64,000 nucleotides of DNA from Chitinibacter fontanus (GTDB lineage: Bacteria > Pseudomonadota > Gammaproteobacteria > Burkholderiales > Chitinibacteraceae). The notes beneath the pieces are model-generated. The model was not told the origin of the DNA, searched no databases, and was given only the letters and a program-made list of their open reading frames with translations. Shown one piece after another: positions 37,378-46,726 of the stretch (position 1 is its first letter; each line of letters opens with the position of its first letter). Where the stretch lies: NCBI RefSeq assembly GCF_013423785.1, contig NZ_CP058952.1:372001-436000 (forward strand). The letters run 5' to 3'. A program made the translations under genes and the position numbers.

Positions 37378-39315
37378 ATGAGTGATTTCGCTGGCATGGA
37401 AGACCTGCTGCAAGACTTTCTAACCGAGTCATCCGAACTGCTATCTGAAGTTGACAATAAACTGGTTGAGCTTGAGAAACGTCCGGACGACAAGGCCTTA
37501 CTAAATGATATTTTCCGCGGGTTTCACACCATCAAAGGTGGCGCTGGGTTTCTAAATGTTGATGCCATGGTGAGTTTGTGCCATCGGACCGAGAACCTGT
37601 TTGACAAATTGCGTAATGGCGAGCTGCAGCTAAATCCAGAGATTATGGATGAAATCCTTGCGGCAACAGGAGTGGTTCGCGAGATGTTTGGTGCCATGGC
37701 ACAATCACGACTCCCCTCCCCTGTTGACCCTGCGCTACTGCAGGCTCTTGATGATGTACTGGAGGGACGCCCAGCGTCGACTCAGCATTCAACACCTAGT
37801 AATGCGACCCATGACGAAGCAATTAATGATACTGTTAAAGCAGCCCAACAAGAGGCTGCCACTAACAACACATCGACTGAGCATGATTGGCAACAACTTT
37901 ACAATGTTTTGCTGGATGAGCAACCAACCATAGAAATAGAGACTGGAATTATTGAGTCCACAGCAACACGAATTGATCCTATACCTGCAATCGTGCCCGC
38001 GCCAATTGCAGAGCCGATGCTAGCATTGAAGCCTGCGGCAGCCTCTACCCCAGCCCCGCAACAACGCCCACAGCAAGCAAGCACTCAACAATTGGCCACA
38101 CAAGAGACGACAATTCGTATTGATACGGTTCGCCTTGACCAAGTTCTGAACCTATCTGGTGAAATTGGGCTAACAAAAAATCGTCTTACTACATTACGCA
38201 CTGACATCATGTCGGGCAAGATGGATACAGTAACGCTAAAAGCATTAGATGAAGCGATTGGTCAATTGGATTTGCTCGTTGGTGACTTGCAAAATGCCGT
38301 GATGAAAACACGGATGCAACCAATTGGCCGCCTCTTTCAAAAATATCCACGCTTGGCTCGTGATCTGGCACGCCAAATGGGTAAGGATGTTGAACTAATC
38401 ATTTCAGGTGAAGAAACCGAGCTTGATAAAACCATGCTAGAGGATCTTAATGACCCTCTAGTTCACTTGGTGCGCAATGCAGTAGACCATGGGGTGGAAA
38501 CAACTGAGGAACGAATTGCCTCAGGTAAACCAGCGAAGGCGGTTGTGGAATTATCTGCGACCCAAGTTGGCGATCATATTCGCATCGAGATTACAGACGA
38601 TGGACGCGGCATGCGCCCCGACGTTATTCGTCGTAAAGCGCTTGAAAAAGGCCTCATTGATATTGAAACGGCAAATAGCTTAGATGATAAGCAATCATTG
38701 CAACTAATTTTCCTGCCTGGATTCTCAACAAAAGATCAGATATCAAGTGTTTCTGGCCGTGGCGTCGGTATGGATGTGGTGAAAACTAACATCCAGAAAC
38801 TAAATGGGCGCGTAGACATTCAATCCGTTGTCGGTGATGGATCCCGCTTTACAATTTCACTACCACTAACATTGGCAATCTTGCCGGTGCTTGTCGTAAA
38901 AGTCTGTGATCAACCATTTGCAGTGCCTTTGGCTATGGTCCGTGAAATTATTACGATCAGGCAAGAGCAAGTACAAGAAGTTTCGGGTCGTGCCACAATT
39001 GTGGTGCGTGATGAAATATTATCGGTACGTTCACTGGCAAATCTAATCGGCTGGCAAGAGGTTCAAATTCCGCAATTTGGCGTTCTGATGCAATCGGCTG
39101 AGCACTCATTCATTCTGGCGGTTGATAGCTTTATTGGCCGTGATGATGTTGTGATCAAACCGCTACAGCACATCAGGCCCAAAGGGATTGCCGGAGCCAC
39201 GCTCTCTGGCGATGGTTCAATTGTCCTAGTATTGGATATGGAAGACCTACTCGCCTCAGCTAATGCTGACCATTCGGCAATTAAAACATCGAGGTTTGCG
39301 CAAGAACTTCTGTAG
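37378..39315 (+). CDS. cheA: Chemotaxis histidine kinase CheA
   Basis: 645 residues. HPt domain with His50 in FRGFHTIKGGAGFL; residues about 125-240 are a Pro/Ala/Thr/Gln-rich linker in which no folded P2 domain is evident; P3 dimerisation from about 242 (TVRLDQVLNLSGEIGLTKNRL); P4 kinase with HLVRNAVDHGVE, DDGRGM and GRGVGMDVVK; P5 CheW-like domain to the end. Phosphorylates CheY and the CheV receivers. It is the last che gene here: cheW, cheB and cheD are absent from this operon. Confidence 0.96.
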   Translation: MSDFAGMEDLLQDFLTESSELLSEVDNKLVELEKRPDDKALLNDIFRGFHTIKGGAGFLNVDAMVSLCHRTENLFDKLRNGELQLNPEIMDEILAATGVVREMFGAMAQSRLPSPVDPALLQALDDVLEGRPASTQHSTPSNATHDEAINDTVKAAQQEAATNNTSTEHDWQQLYNVLLDEQPTIEIETGIIESTATRIDPIPAIVPAPIAEPMLALKPAAASTPAPQQRPQQASTQQLATQETTIRIDTVRLDQVLNLSGEIGLTKNRLTTLRTDIMSGKMDTVTLKALDEAIGQLDLLVGDLQNAVMKTRMQPIGRLFQKYPRLARDLARQMGKDVELIISGEETELDKTMLEDLNDPLVHLVRNAVDHGVETTEERIASGKPAKAVVELSATQVGDHIRIEITDDGRGMRPDVIRRKALEKGLIDIETANSLDDKQSLQLIFLPGFSTKDQISSVSGRGVGMDVVKTNIQKLNGRVDIQSVVGDGSRFTISLPLTLAILPVLVVKVCDQPFAVPLAMVREIITIRQEQVQEVSGRATIVVRDEILSVRSLANLIGWQEVQIPQFGVLMQSAEHSFILAVDSFIGRDDVVIKPLQHIRPKGIAGATLSGDGSIVLVLDMEDLLASANADHSAIKTSRFAQELL

Positions 39316-39397
39316 TGCGAGAGCCTTGTTGCCTGAAAACATAAGAATTAGCTAATATACATAACTTAGGAAAACAGCCCGCCAAGGCCGATCACAT

Positions 39398-40618
39398 ATG
39401 ACGCAAGAACATGCATTTATTGGCCGTCAGCCGATTTTGAATCGGCAACAGCAGATTATTGGTTATGAATTGCTATTCCGCCTAAATCAAGAGGCGGTGA
39501 CGGCAGACTTTTCCAGCGATATGCAAGCTGGCACCAATGTATTGGTTAATACCATTTCCAATATGGGGACGGATTGGCTAGTAGGGGACAAAATTGCATT
39601 TATTAACGTTGCTGAATCCATGCTCGAAAGTAACTTTCTCGAGCTACTTCAACCGCAACGAGTAGTGCTAGAAATTGTAGAAACCACGCAAACTTCACCA
39701 GAATTACTAACTCGATTGGCTGATCTGCGGACGCAAGGTTTTGGCATTGCCCTGGACGATTTTGTACTTACTCCACAAACAGCTCCAATGATCGAGTTTG
39801 CTAACTATGTGAAACTTGATATCCAGCAATTAGGGATGGCACAAGTACCCACCATCTCAAAAGAGCTACGCAAATATCCTTTACTGCAAGTAGCAGAGAA
39901 AGTCGAAACCAAAGAAGAATTCAAACAATGCCTCGACATTGGAATGGATTGCTTTCAAGGCTACTACTTCGCTCATCCGGTTACACTGTCAGCAAAAGTC
40001 ATCAATCCAGGTTATGCAAATATTCTGAATCTGCTGAATATGCTGCGCAATAACGCCGAAATCCGCGATATTGAAAATGCACTGAAACGCGATGTAGCTC
40101 TATCATTCAAGCTTCTTCGCTACATTAATTCGGCTGGCTTCGGGCTGTCATGTGAAATACAGTCATTCCGCCACGCGGTTACTATTCTGGGCTACCAAAA
40201 ACTTTACCGTTGGCTCACTCTGCTATTAGTAACTGCAGGAGCAGAAACAGGTTCACCGCCAGCACTGCTCAAAACTGCAGTTACTCGCGGGCGTTTAGTT
40301 GAGCTATTGGGCGCGCACTTGCTTGATGGTCAGGACAAAGACAACCTGTTCATTGTTGGCATGTTCTCGCTCTTGGATGTCTTACTAGACATGCCAATGG
40401 ATACCATTCTGGAGACTTTGATCTTACCGGAAACCGTAAGTGATGCTTTATTAACTAGAACTGGAATCTATGGTCCATTCCTAGAGCTCGCTGAGGCATG
40501 TGAGGATCCTGAAATGGCTGAGGTACCACGGTTATGTGAACAACTGCAAATCACCCCAGACATGCTTAATAAAGCACACGTGCAGGCACTAAACTGGGTT
40601 GAAGAACTTGGTGTTTAG
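39398..40618 (+). CDS. HDOD protein with degenerate EAL domain
   Basis: 406 residues. N-terminal EAL-like domain (FIGRQPILNRQQQIIGYELLFR to about 190) and C-terminal HDOD domain (about 200-390). The catalytic EAL triad is altered to LEIVET, and the metal-ligand set is incomplete, so c-di-GMP hydrolysis is unlikely. The family (YuxH/CdgJ-like) affects motility in Vibrio. Placed directly after cheA and closed by a terminator. Confidence 0.88.
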   Translation: MTQEHAFIGRQPILNRQQQIIGYELLFRLNQEAVTADFSSDMQAGTNVLVNTISNMGTDWLVGDKIAFINVAESMLESNFLELLQPQRVVLEIVETTQTSPELLTRLADLRTQGFGIALDDFVLTPQTAPMIEFANYVKLDIQQLGMAQVPTISKELRKYPLLQVAEKVETKEEFKQCLDIGMDCFQGYYFAHPVTLSAKVINPGYANILNLLNMLRNNAEIRDIENALKRDVALSFKLLRYINSAGFGLSCEIQSFRHAVTILGYQKLYRWLTLLLVTAGAETGSPPALLKTAVTRGRLVELLGAHLLDGQDKDNLFIVGMFSLLDVLLDMPMDTILETLILPETVSDALLTRTGIYGPFLELAEACEDPEMAEVPRLCEQLQITPDMLNKAHVQALNWVEELGV

Positions 40619-40637
40619 CACATTGACTTTCTCAAAT

Positions 40638-40664
40638 AAAAAACCACGTGATGCGTGGTTTTTT
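40638..40664. terminator. Terminator after the HDOD gene
   Basis: AACCACG/CGTGGTT stem with 5-nt loop, flanked by six A and T-rich sequence; marks the likely end of the chemotaxis operon. Confidence 0.9.
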
Positions 40665-40695
40665 ATTTTGGACCTTTAGAACTAGGAGCATTGAC

Positions 40696-41019
40696 ATGGT
40701 TTATGTTGAACGAAACGCGCAAGCGGATATTATCGCTATCTATAAAGAGCCACGTCCGAATGCAGTTGAAGCATTATCCCCCGATAGCACTGAAGTGATT
40801 GAATTTATCAACATGGCCAACACCAATTTCAATCATTCCGACACTGCGTTAATTCGCGTCATTGAAGACGTAGTAGATGTGCTGATTTCGAAAAATCTAT
40901 TACGGCTAACCGACCTACCTGTGGCCGCTCAGGAAAAACTGCTATCCCGCAAAACCTTGCGTCAACGCCTCAGCAACAGCCTTGATTTACTAGTCGATAG
41001 CGATCAAGGCCTTTTGTGA
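40696..41019 (+). CDS. Conserved small protein of unknown function
   Basis: 107 residues from the ATG at 40696, with AGGAG 7 bases upstream; the frame is open earlier through the terminator but that start is not plausible. MVYVERNAQADIIAIYKEPRPNAVEAL is followed by an acidic helix VIEDVVDVLISKNLLRLTDLPVAAQEKLLSRKTLRQRL. This pattern matches a small conserved proteobacterial protein sometimes mislabelled tryptophan synthase beta-like; its role is unknown. It is a separate short unit. Confidence 0.8.
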   Translation: MVYVERNAQADIIAIYKEPRPNAVEALSPDSTEVIEFINMANTNFNHSDTALIRVIEDVVDVLISKNLLRLTDLPVAAQEKLLSRKTLRQRLSNSLDLLVDSDQGLL

Positions 41020-41031
41020 GCAACACACGAA

Positions 41032-41388
41032 TTACTTTTTGCTTCCTTCACGCAGCATGAAGTTATAGCGATCTTTGACTAATTGCTCCGCGATATTTGC
41101 TTCATTGATTTTGATCCCCAACTTTTCAGCACGGGCTATCATATCCTGCCGACATTTAAGCTGAACTTCTTCAGGCGCAACATGTTCGCCAAACATTAAT
41201 TTGCCGCAATCAGCCAAGATTTCGGTGAATTGCTGTGGATTTGCATTGAGCAGGCCATTTTGATAACGAGGGTCGCTAGATTGTGTTTGAGCATTTTGTT
41301 GTCCAGCAGATTGGTTTTCCGCTTTGTCTCCGCAAGCGGATAAATTCAGCAGCAATGCCGCGGCAATGATAAATTTGAGATAGTGCAT
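41032..41388 (-). CDS. Small putative lipoprotein
   Basis: 118 residues from the ATG at 41388, which follows GGGGAG; an upstream in-frame extension to 41520 would overlap ypfJ and is rejected. Lipobox LSAC puts the lipidated Cys at residue 19. After a Gln/Asn/Ser-rich spacer comes a helical domain with two Cys (about residues 60 and 78). No family recognised. It starts 22 bases after ypfJ on the same strand, so the two form an operon. Confidence 0.75.
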   Translation of the reverse strand: MHYLKFIIAAALLLNLSACGDKAENQSAGQQNAQTQSSDPRYQNGLLNANPQQFTEILADCGKLMFGEHVAPEEVQLKCRQDMIARAEKLGIKINEANIAEQLVKDRYNFMLREGSKK

Positions 41389-41410
41389 AGTTCTCCCCAC
41401 CCTTTTTAAT

Positions 41411-42274
41411 TTATGGATCAATCGACTGATCAAACGTATTGCAGGCCTGAATGTTACCCGTTTGCATGCCACGTTTAAACCATGCCATGCGCTGGGTGGA
41501 ACTTCCATGCGTAAATGCATCAGGAACTACTGCATGACCGGCATTTCTTTGTAAAGTATCGTCACCAATTGCGTTTGCAGCGCGTAGAGCCTCTTCCATA
41601 TCATTTGCATCCAGTAAACCTCGCTGTGCCGCCGAATACCCCCAAACCCCAGCTAGGCAATCCGCTTGCAGCTCTAGACGCACGGAAAGCGCATTTGCTT
41701 TGACACTATTTAGCTGCTGCTGACGTGTATGAACCTTAGTTGAAATACCCAGTAAATTCTGTACATGGTGGCCAACCTCATGCGCAATGACGTAGGCTTG
41801 AGCAAAATCGCCCGGAGCCGCATATTTACGGTGTAACTCATCAAAAAAGGTCAGATCAATATATACCTTTTGATCTGCAGGGCAATAAAAAGGCCCCATA
41901 GCAGCACTAGCGTTGCCACATGCAGATTGAACAGCTCCATGGAAAGATACCAACTTAGGCTGCTGATAGATCGTGCCATGCTGTTTGAAAATGGCCTGCC
42001 ATGTATCTTCAGTATCGCCTAATGTGTGCTTCACAAACTGAAGCGATTCCGAGTTGGTGTTTGTCCTAGCAGGAGCGGCCTGCTGATTTGTTCCAGTGTC
42101 ATATGAACCAGCGACCAAGTTGAGGATTTCCAGCGGGCTTTTGCCTAACACTAGACCAAGCACCACCACGATCGCAACGCCTCCCAAACCTAAGCGACGA
42201 CCATTTACTCCAAAAGAGCGACTATCAGCTTGCTCCTCAACATTATCGCTCTCCCGCATATCTTTCCAGCGCAT
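41411..42274 (-). CDS. ypfJ: Neutral zinc metallopeptidase (YpfJ family)
   Basis: 287 residues. One membrane helix (about 31-45) with the protease domain outside. Zinc-binding HEVGHH at 165-170, with further conserved QADCLAGVW and FTHGSSTQRMAWFKRG. The family (PF04228) has no established substrate. Divergent from comEC by 63 bp, and followed by a small lipoprotein gene. Confidence 0.93.
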   Translation of the reverse strand: MRWKDMRESDNVEEQADSRSFGVNGRRLGLGGVAIVVVLGLVLGKSPLEILNLVAGSYDTGTNQQAAPARTNTNSESLQFVKHTLGDTEDTWQAIFKQHGTIYQQPKLVSFHGAVQSACGNASAAMGPFYCPADQKVYIDLTFFDELHRKYAAPGDFAQAYVIAHEVGHHVQNLLGISTKVHTRQQQLNSVKANALSVRLELQADCLAGVWGYSAAQRGLLDANDMEEALRAANAIGDDTLQRNAGHAVVPDAFTHGSSTQRMAWFKRGMQTGNIQACNTFDQSIDP

Positions 42275-42337
42275 TGATTCACCTCGAATGCTTAGTAAAC
42301 AGCTTGTATTGATTTATGAGTTCAACTAGCAATAAGT

Positions 42338-44698
42338 ATGAATCTTAACGAAATTAACCCACCTTGTATCAACACACGCCAATACTGTGTGTTTCTGCTC
42401 GCATTGATTTTAGGTATCACTACTGTTCAGTTGCAGGCCAAGCTTACCGAGGGTTCGCTGCTAAGTATGTGTGGCCTTATTCTCGGCGGGCTAATGCTTA
42501 TTAATCGAGTACTAGCCAACAACCCACTTTTTCACCGCGTAATTATCTACATGGGTATCTATTTAATTGGTTTTTCTTATGCACAGCATTTTGCAACTCA
42601 GCGACTAGCACAACGACTACCGATAACTTTAGTGGGTCAGTCAGTCAAAATTGTAGGGCGCATTATCAGCATTCCGGAAACTAACCAATTTGGCCAAAGA
42701 TTCTTACTTGAGCCAGACATAATCTATTCAGAGACCGACTGGCATCCTACTCAAATTCAAGTGGCAGTAAACAACAAACAATTAGCAATCAAAGCAGGGG
42801 AAAGATGGGTGTTTGAAGTCAAGCTCAAACCAGTGCACGGGCAAATAAATCCCGCTAGTTTTGATCTGGAAAGCTGGTTTCTGCAAAACAATATTGCAGC
42901 AACTGCAACTGCAAAACAATCTCAGCGCTTGGCAGATACACCGTTTCACCTAGCAAACTGGAAAACTGTTTTACAGAGCTGGCGTGGCCGACTAAATGAG
43001 CAAACCAGTGAGAAATTAGCGCACCATCCATATTCAGGCGTGCTAAAAGCACTAGCACTGGGGGAACAAAGTCAAATATCAGCGGAGCAATGGTGGCGCT
43101 TTTCCCAAACAGGCATTACACACTTGATTTCAATTTCGGGTTTGCATATCACCATGCTGGCGGGTTTAGTTGCGGCGCTAACACGGTTTATTTGGCGCTA
43201 TATACCCCAGCTAAATCAGGTTATTCCTGCACCAAAGGCAGCTATTTTATTTGGGGTATGTGCTGCAACAGCTTATTTTATAATATCTGGAATGGGTATA
43301 CCTAGCCAGAGAACGATTATCATGCTAATGATAGCTAGCGCATTAATCTGGCAACATCGCCCTATTCCACTAAGCCTCGCATGGCTGACTGCACTAGCAA
43401 TTGTGTTATTGGTAGATCCGCTGGCGGCACTTTCGATCGGTTTTTGGCTTTCCTTTCTTAGTGTTGGCATTCTGTTATGGGCTTGTGCTAACCGCATTCA
43501 TCCAGCCGCACGCTGGCGAGAATGGCTAAGTAGCCAATGGGCGGCCACTTTAGCTATGCTGCCACTTTTGCTATTTATTTTTGGGCAATTTCCCCTCGTT
43601 TCGCCACTAGCCAACATCATTGCTATCCCATTAATCAGCATCGTAATTACCCCGCTTGCACTGCTGGGGCTGATTGATCCAAGCGGATACCTTCTGCGGC
43701 TAGCGGCTGATTTAATGGCCGATTGCGATACGATCCTGCAATGGTGCACTCACTTACCACTGGCCACTTGGCAACATACTCAACCACCGTTTTACTTATT
43801 ACCCCCAGCCTTAGTCGGGGTGATGCTTATCTTATTACCTCGTGGCTTTAGCGGGCGATATCTGGGGGGATTGCTACTACTCCCGCTACTGATCTTTAGC
43901 CCAGCGAAGTTACCCAGCGGCACTTTTCGCGCTATCACACTGGATGTTGGCCAAGGGCTATCGGTACTAATCCAAACCCGTCACCATGCACTGTTATTTG
44001 ATACGGGCACACAAAGCAATGCGGATCGTGTTATTTTGCCGGCCTTCCGATATTTCAACATTGGCCAACTTGATACCTTACTGTTATCTCATAACGATAA
44101 TGATCACATTGGTGGCGGCTCGATTTTGCTACAGCGCTGGCCTATCCGGCAAATTTTGCATTCGCTACCTGCAGAACACCCTATCGTGCAGGCTAATGCA
44201 ACGATCAAGTCAGTAAGTGAATGTCATGCAGGGCAAAATTGGCGCTGGGATGATGTCCAATTCAATGTCCTTTGGCCTCCAGCAGATTTGGTTACGCGGC
44301 AGGACAATGCAAAGGGCTGTGTCATCCGAGTTGCCAATACACAACACAGCATCTTAATCACCGCCGATATAGGCAAAGCAGAAGAGTCGGCTTTGCTCAG
44401 CCAGGCAATCTTGCCAGCGACTGATGTACTAATCGTTCCTCACCACGGAAGCAAAAGCTCATCCTCTCCGGAGTTTATTGCTGCAACGCAGCCCAAATAT
44501 GCCGTTTTTTCAGCGGGCTTCATGAATCGTTTCGGCCACCCAAAACTAGAAATCATTGAGCGCTACCAAGTCAATCATGCCCAGCCACTCATCACTAGCC
44601 AATTGGGGGCGGTGCATTTTGAGTTTGGAGATCAACTACAAATGAAAGCAGAACGTCAAATTCATCCTCACTATTGGTACACTATGCCAAACCAATAG
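42338..44698 (+). CDS. comEC: DNA uptake channel protein ComEC/Rec2
   Basis: 786 residues. N-terminal DUF4131 and oligonucleotide-binding region, a Competence multi-helix channel in the middle with HLISISGLHITMLAGL, and a C-terminal metallo-beta-lactamase domain with SHNDNDHIGG near 583 and VPHHGSKSSSSPEF. It passes single-stranded DNA through the inner membrane in natural competence. Full length, so the organism may be transformable; type IV pilus genes are outside this window. Confidence 0.94.
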   Translation: MNLNEINPPCINTRQYCVFLLALILGITTVQLQAKLTEGSLLSMCGLILGGLMLINRVLANNPLFHRVIIYMGIYLIGFSYAQHFATQRLAQRLPITLVGQSVKIVGRIISIPETNQFGQRFLLEPDIIYSETDWHPTQIQVAVNNKQLAIKAGERWVFEVKLKPVHGQINPASFDLESWFLQNNIAATATAKQSQRLADTPFHLANWKTVLQSWRGRLNEQTSEKLAHHPYSGVLKALALGEQSQISAEQWWRFSQTGITHLISISGLHITMLAGLVAALTRFIWRYIPQLNQVIPAPKAAILFGVCAATAYFIISGMGIPSQRTIIMLMIASALIWQHRPIPLSLAWLTALAIVLLVDPLAALSIGFWLSFLSVGILLWACANRIHPAARWREWLSSQWAATLAMLPLLLFIFGQFPLVSPLANIIAIPLISIVITPLALLGLIDPSGYLLRLAADLMADCDTILQWCTHLPLATWQHTQPPFYLLPPALVGVMLILLPRGFSGRYLGGLLLLPLLIFSPAKLPSGTFRAITLDVGQGLSVLIQTRHHALLFDTGTQSNADRVILPAFRYFNIGQLDTLLLSHNDNDHIGGGSILLQRWPIRQILHSLPAEHPIVQANATIKSVSECHAGQNWRWDDVQFNVLWPPADLVTRQDNAKGCVIRVANTQHSILITADIGKAEESALLSQAILPATDVLIVPHHGSKSSSSPEFIAATQPKYAVFSAGFMNRFGHPKLEIIERYQVNHAQPLITSQLGAVHFEFGDQLQMKAERQIHPHYWYTMPNQ

Positions 44699-44706
44699 GA
44701 TTGCCG

Positions 44707-45513
44707 ATGCCAGCTACACTCTCAGCTATTTATCGTTACCCGCTCAAATCGGGACAAGGCCAACCGCTTCAATCTGCAGTCGTGACCGCAAGCGGCCTAG
44801 CATATGATCGCGAGTGGATGATTGCCACTCCAGAAGGGCAATACCTTACTGCGCGGACTCACCCGCAATTACTGCAGTTAAAAGCAGAGCCATCAGAAGA
44901 CGGCGTATCACTTCAAGCGCCAGGGATGCCCCCTATTTTTGCCCCACATTCAGCACTGCAACAGATTCACACTGCCAATGTCTGGGATGATCACTTTGCC
45001 GCGCGTAGCGGTGCTAGTGAGGTCAATCAGTGGCTATCTGCTTATCTCGAGCAATCAGTAATTCTGATGTGGGTTGGGCCAGAAAGTCATCGCCGAATTC
45101 GACGACGCCCAGATGTACCAATCAACTTTAGCGATGGCTACCCATTGCTGATTATTGGCGAAGGCTCATTAGCAGAGCTAAATCACCGCGCGGGCATGAA
45201 TTTTGAAATGCTCCGTTTTCGCCCCAATCTGGTGATCGCTGGAACTGAACCATTTGTGGAAGACAGCTGGCAAATTATTCAAATTGGCGATATCCGCATT
45301 GAACTATTAAAACCCTGTGAGCGCTGCATTATCACCACGCTTGACCCACAGACGCAGGAAAAATTGCCAAAGGGTGAACCATTGCGCACCTTGGCTAAAT
45401 TTCGCCGCGCGGGCGATGGCGTCATTTTTGGACAAAATGCAATGGCACATACTTTCGGGCAACTGCACCTTGGCATGCCCATAAAGATCATCAAATCATC
45501 ATCTGCAGGATAA
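44707..45513 (+). CDS. MOSC-domain molybdenum cofactor protein (YcbX-like)
   Basis: 268 residues from the ATG at 44707; the longer frame from 44674 would overlap comEC. N-terminal MOSC beta-barrel domain (SAIYRYPLKSG) and C-terminal MOSC domain with KPCERCIITTLDPQT, where the Cys binds the molybdenum cofactor. YcbX-type proteins reduce N-hydroxylated compounds; the exact substrate is unknown. Eight bases separate it from comEC and from the next gene, giving a three-gene run. Confidence 0.88.
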   Translation: MPATLSAIYRYPLKSGQGQPLQSAVVTASGLAYDREWMIATPEGQYLTARTHPQLLQLKAEPSEDGVSLQAPGMPPIFAPHSALQQIHTANVWDDHFAARSGASEVNQWLSAYLEQSVILMWVGPESHRRIRRRPDVPINFSDGYPLLIIGEGSLAELNHRAGMNFEMLRFRPNLVIAGTEPFVEDSWQIIQIGDIRIELLKPCERCIITTLDPQTQEKLPKGEPLRTLAKFRRAGDGVIFGQNAMAHTFGQLHLGMPIKIIKSSSAG

Positions 45514-45521
45514 GCACCGCA

Positions 45522-46277
45522 ATGGATCTGGCCGTACTTGTAAAAGAAAGCTTGCGGGCATTTTTATTGCCACCTGGGAGCAGCCTATTAATCATCACGG
45601 TATGTTATCTGCTACGCCAACGGCTAGGGCATTGGGGACAGCACATCATTTTGATTACATTGGCAGCAACATGGTTATTAGCAACCCCCATCATCGCCTC
45701 CACCCTCATGGGTTTTGTGGAACGACCACCATTAAATCGCCCCGCTGTACTGGCTAATAGCCAAGCCATGGTCATATTAGGTGGAGGAAAGCGCTTCACA
45801 GCAAGGGAAACCCTCGAAAACGAAACCATCAACAATGTCACGCTTGCCCGTGTGCGTTTTGCTGCTCACTTGGCTCGGTTACATCCCCAACCGATTCTCG
45901 TGTCGGGCGGAGCACCACTCGGTGGCATGAGCGAGGCGCATTATATGCGGCAGGTCTTGGAGGGTGAATTTGGTATAAAAGTAAAGTGGGTTGAGGGTGG
46001 CTCGGTTGATACCGCCGACAATGCAAAGATGAGTGCTCAATTACTTGGTGAAAATATCAAAATCATCACACTAGTTACCTCGGCTGATCATATGGCACGT
46101 GCGCAACGCAGCTTTGAAAAACAAGGCTTTCAGGTGATTGCAGCCCCAACCGACTATATCAATCGTGAACCACTCTCAATCACTCAATTTTTACCCCGTG
46201 CCAGTGCCTTGCAAATTAGCAGTACAGCATTGCGCGAGGGTTTGGGCCAGTTCTGGTATGCATTGAAAGATCAATAA
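45522..46277 (+). CDS. YdcF/ElyC family (DUF218) envelope protein
   Basis: 251 residues. Two N-terminal membrane helices (about 15-30 and 38-60), then a DUF218 domain with VILGGGKRF, SGGAPLGG.SEA and TSADHMARA. ElyC of E. coli helps peptidoglycan and enterobacterial antigen homeostasis; family membership is clear but the role here is unknown. Confidence 0.85.
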   Translation: MDLAVLVKESLRAFLLPPGSSLLIITVCYLLRQRLGHWGQHIILITLAATWLLATPIIASTLMGFVERPPLNRPAVLANSQAMVILGGGKRFTARETLENETINNVTLARVRFAAHLARLHPQPILVSGGAPLGGMSEAHYMRQVLEGEFGIKVKWVEGGSVDTADNAKMSAQLLGENIKIITLVTSADHMARAQRSFEKQGFQVIAAPTDYINREPLSITQFLPRASALQISSTALREGLGQFWYALKDQ

Positions 46278-46327
46278 AACGGGTATCTGTCTATAAATAA
46301 ACCTGCAATTGGGCTAGATCAAGATAC

Positions 46328-46726
46328 CTAGATAATTTCAAACTCCGGATTCCACGCCACTTCCCACAGATGGCCATCTGGGTCTGCAAAATAACCCGCA
46401 TACCCTCCCCAACTGGTTGGCCGGCCTGATTTGATCAGTCGACCAAGCTTATCGCTAGCCCGCGCCAGTAATTGATCTACTTCTGCAGGACTGCGTACAT
46501 TGTGCGCTAAGGCAACGCCGCGAAAACCACCCCCATCATCTGCCACCCCCGCATCTGCGGCCAATAAGTCGCGCGGAAACAAAGCCAGCCGTATTGACCC
46601 CAAATTAAAAAACACAACTTCCGGCAGCACTTTGTGTGGCACTAAACCCAATATATCGCGATAAAACGACAAGGAAGTAGCCAGATCCGCTACCCCCAAG
46701 GTGATGAAACTAACTCTGGGTTCCAT
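46328..46726 (-). CDS. VOC (glyoxalase/bleomycin-resistance) superfamily protein
   Basis: 132 residues. Two beta-alpha-beta-beta-beta repeats: VSFITLGVADLATSLSFYRDILGL and the second ending YFADPDGHLWEVAWNP. The metal ligands of glyoxalase I are not all clear, so function is open. Its start shares one base with the stop of cheR (TAATG), so it is translated after CheR. Confidence 0.85.
   Translation of the reverse strand: MEPRVSFITLGVADLATSLSFYRDILGLVPHKVLPEVVFFNLGSIRLALFPRDLLAADAGVADDGGGFRGVALAHNVRSPAEVDQLLARASDKLGRLIKSGRPTSWGGYAGYFADPDGHLWEVAWNPEFEII

Noticed and set aside
39380-39397. GGCCGATCA before the HDOD gene as a second sigma-28 promoter
   Set aside because: No TAAA lies 15 bases upstream, and the -10 part is incomplete.
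41389-41520. Longer start of the small lipoprotein
   Set aside because: It would overlap ypfJ and bury the lipobox signal in the middle of the protein.
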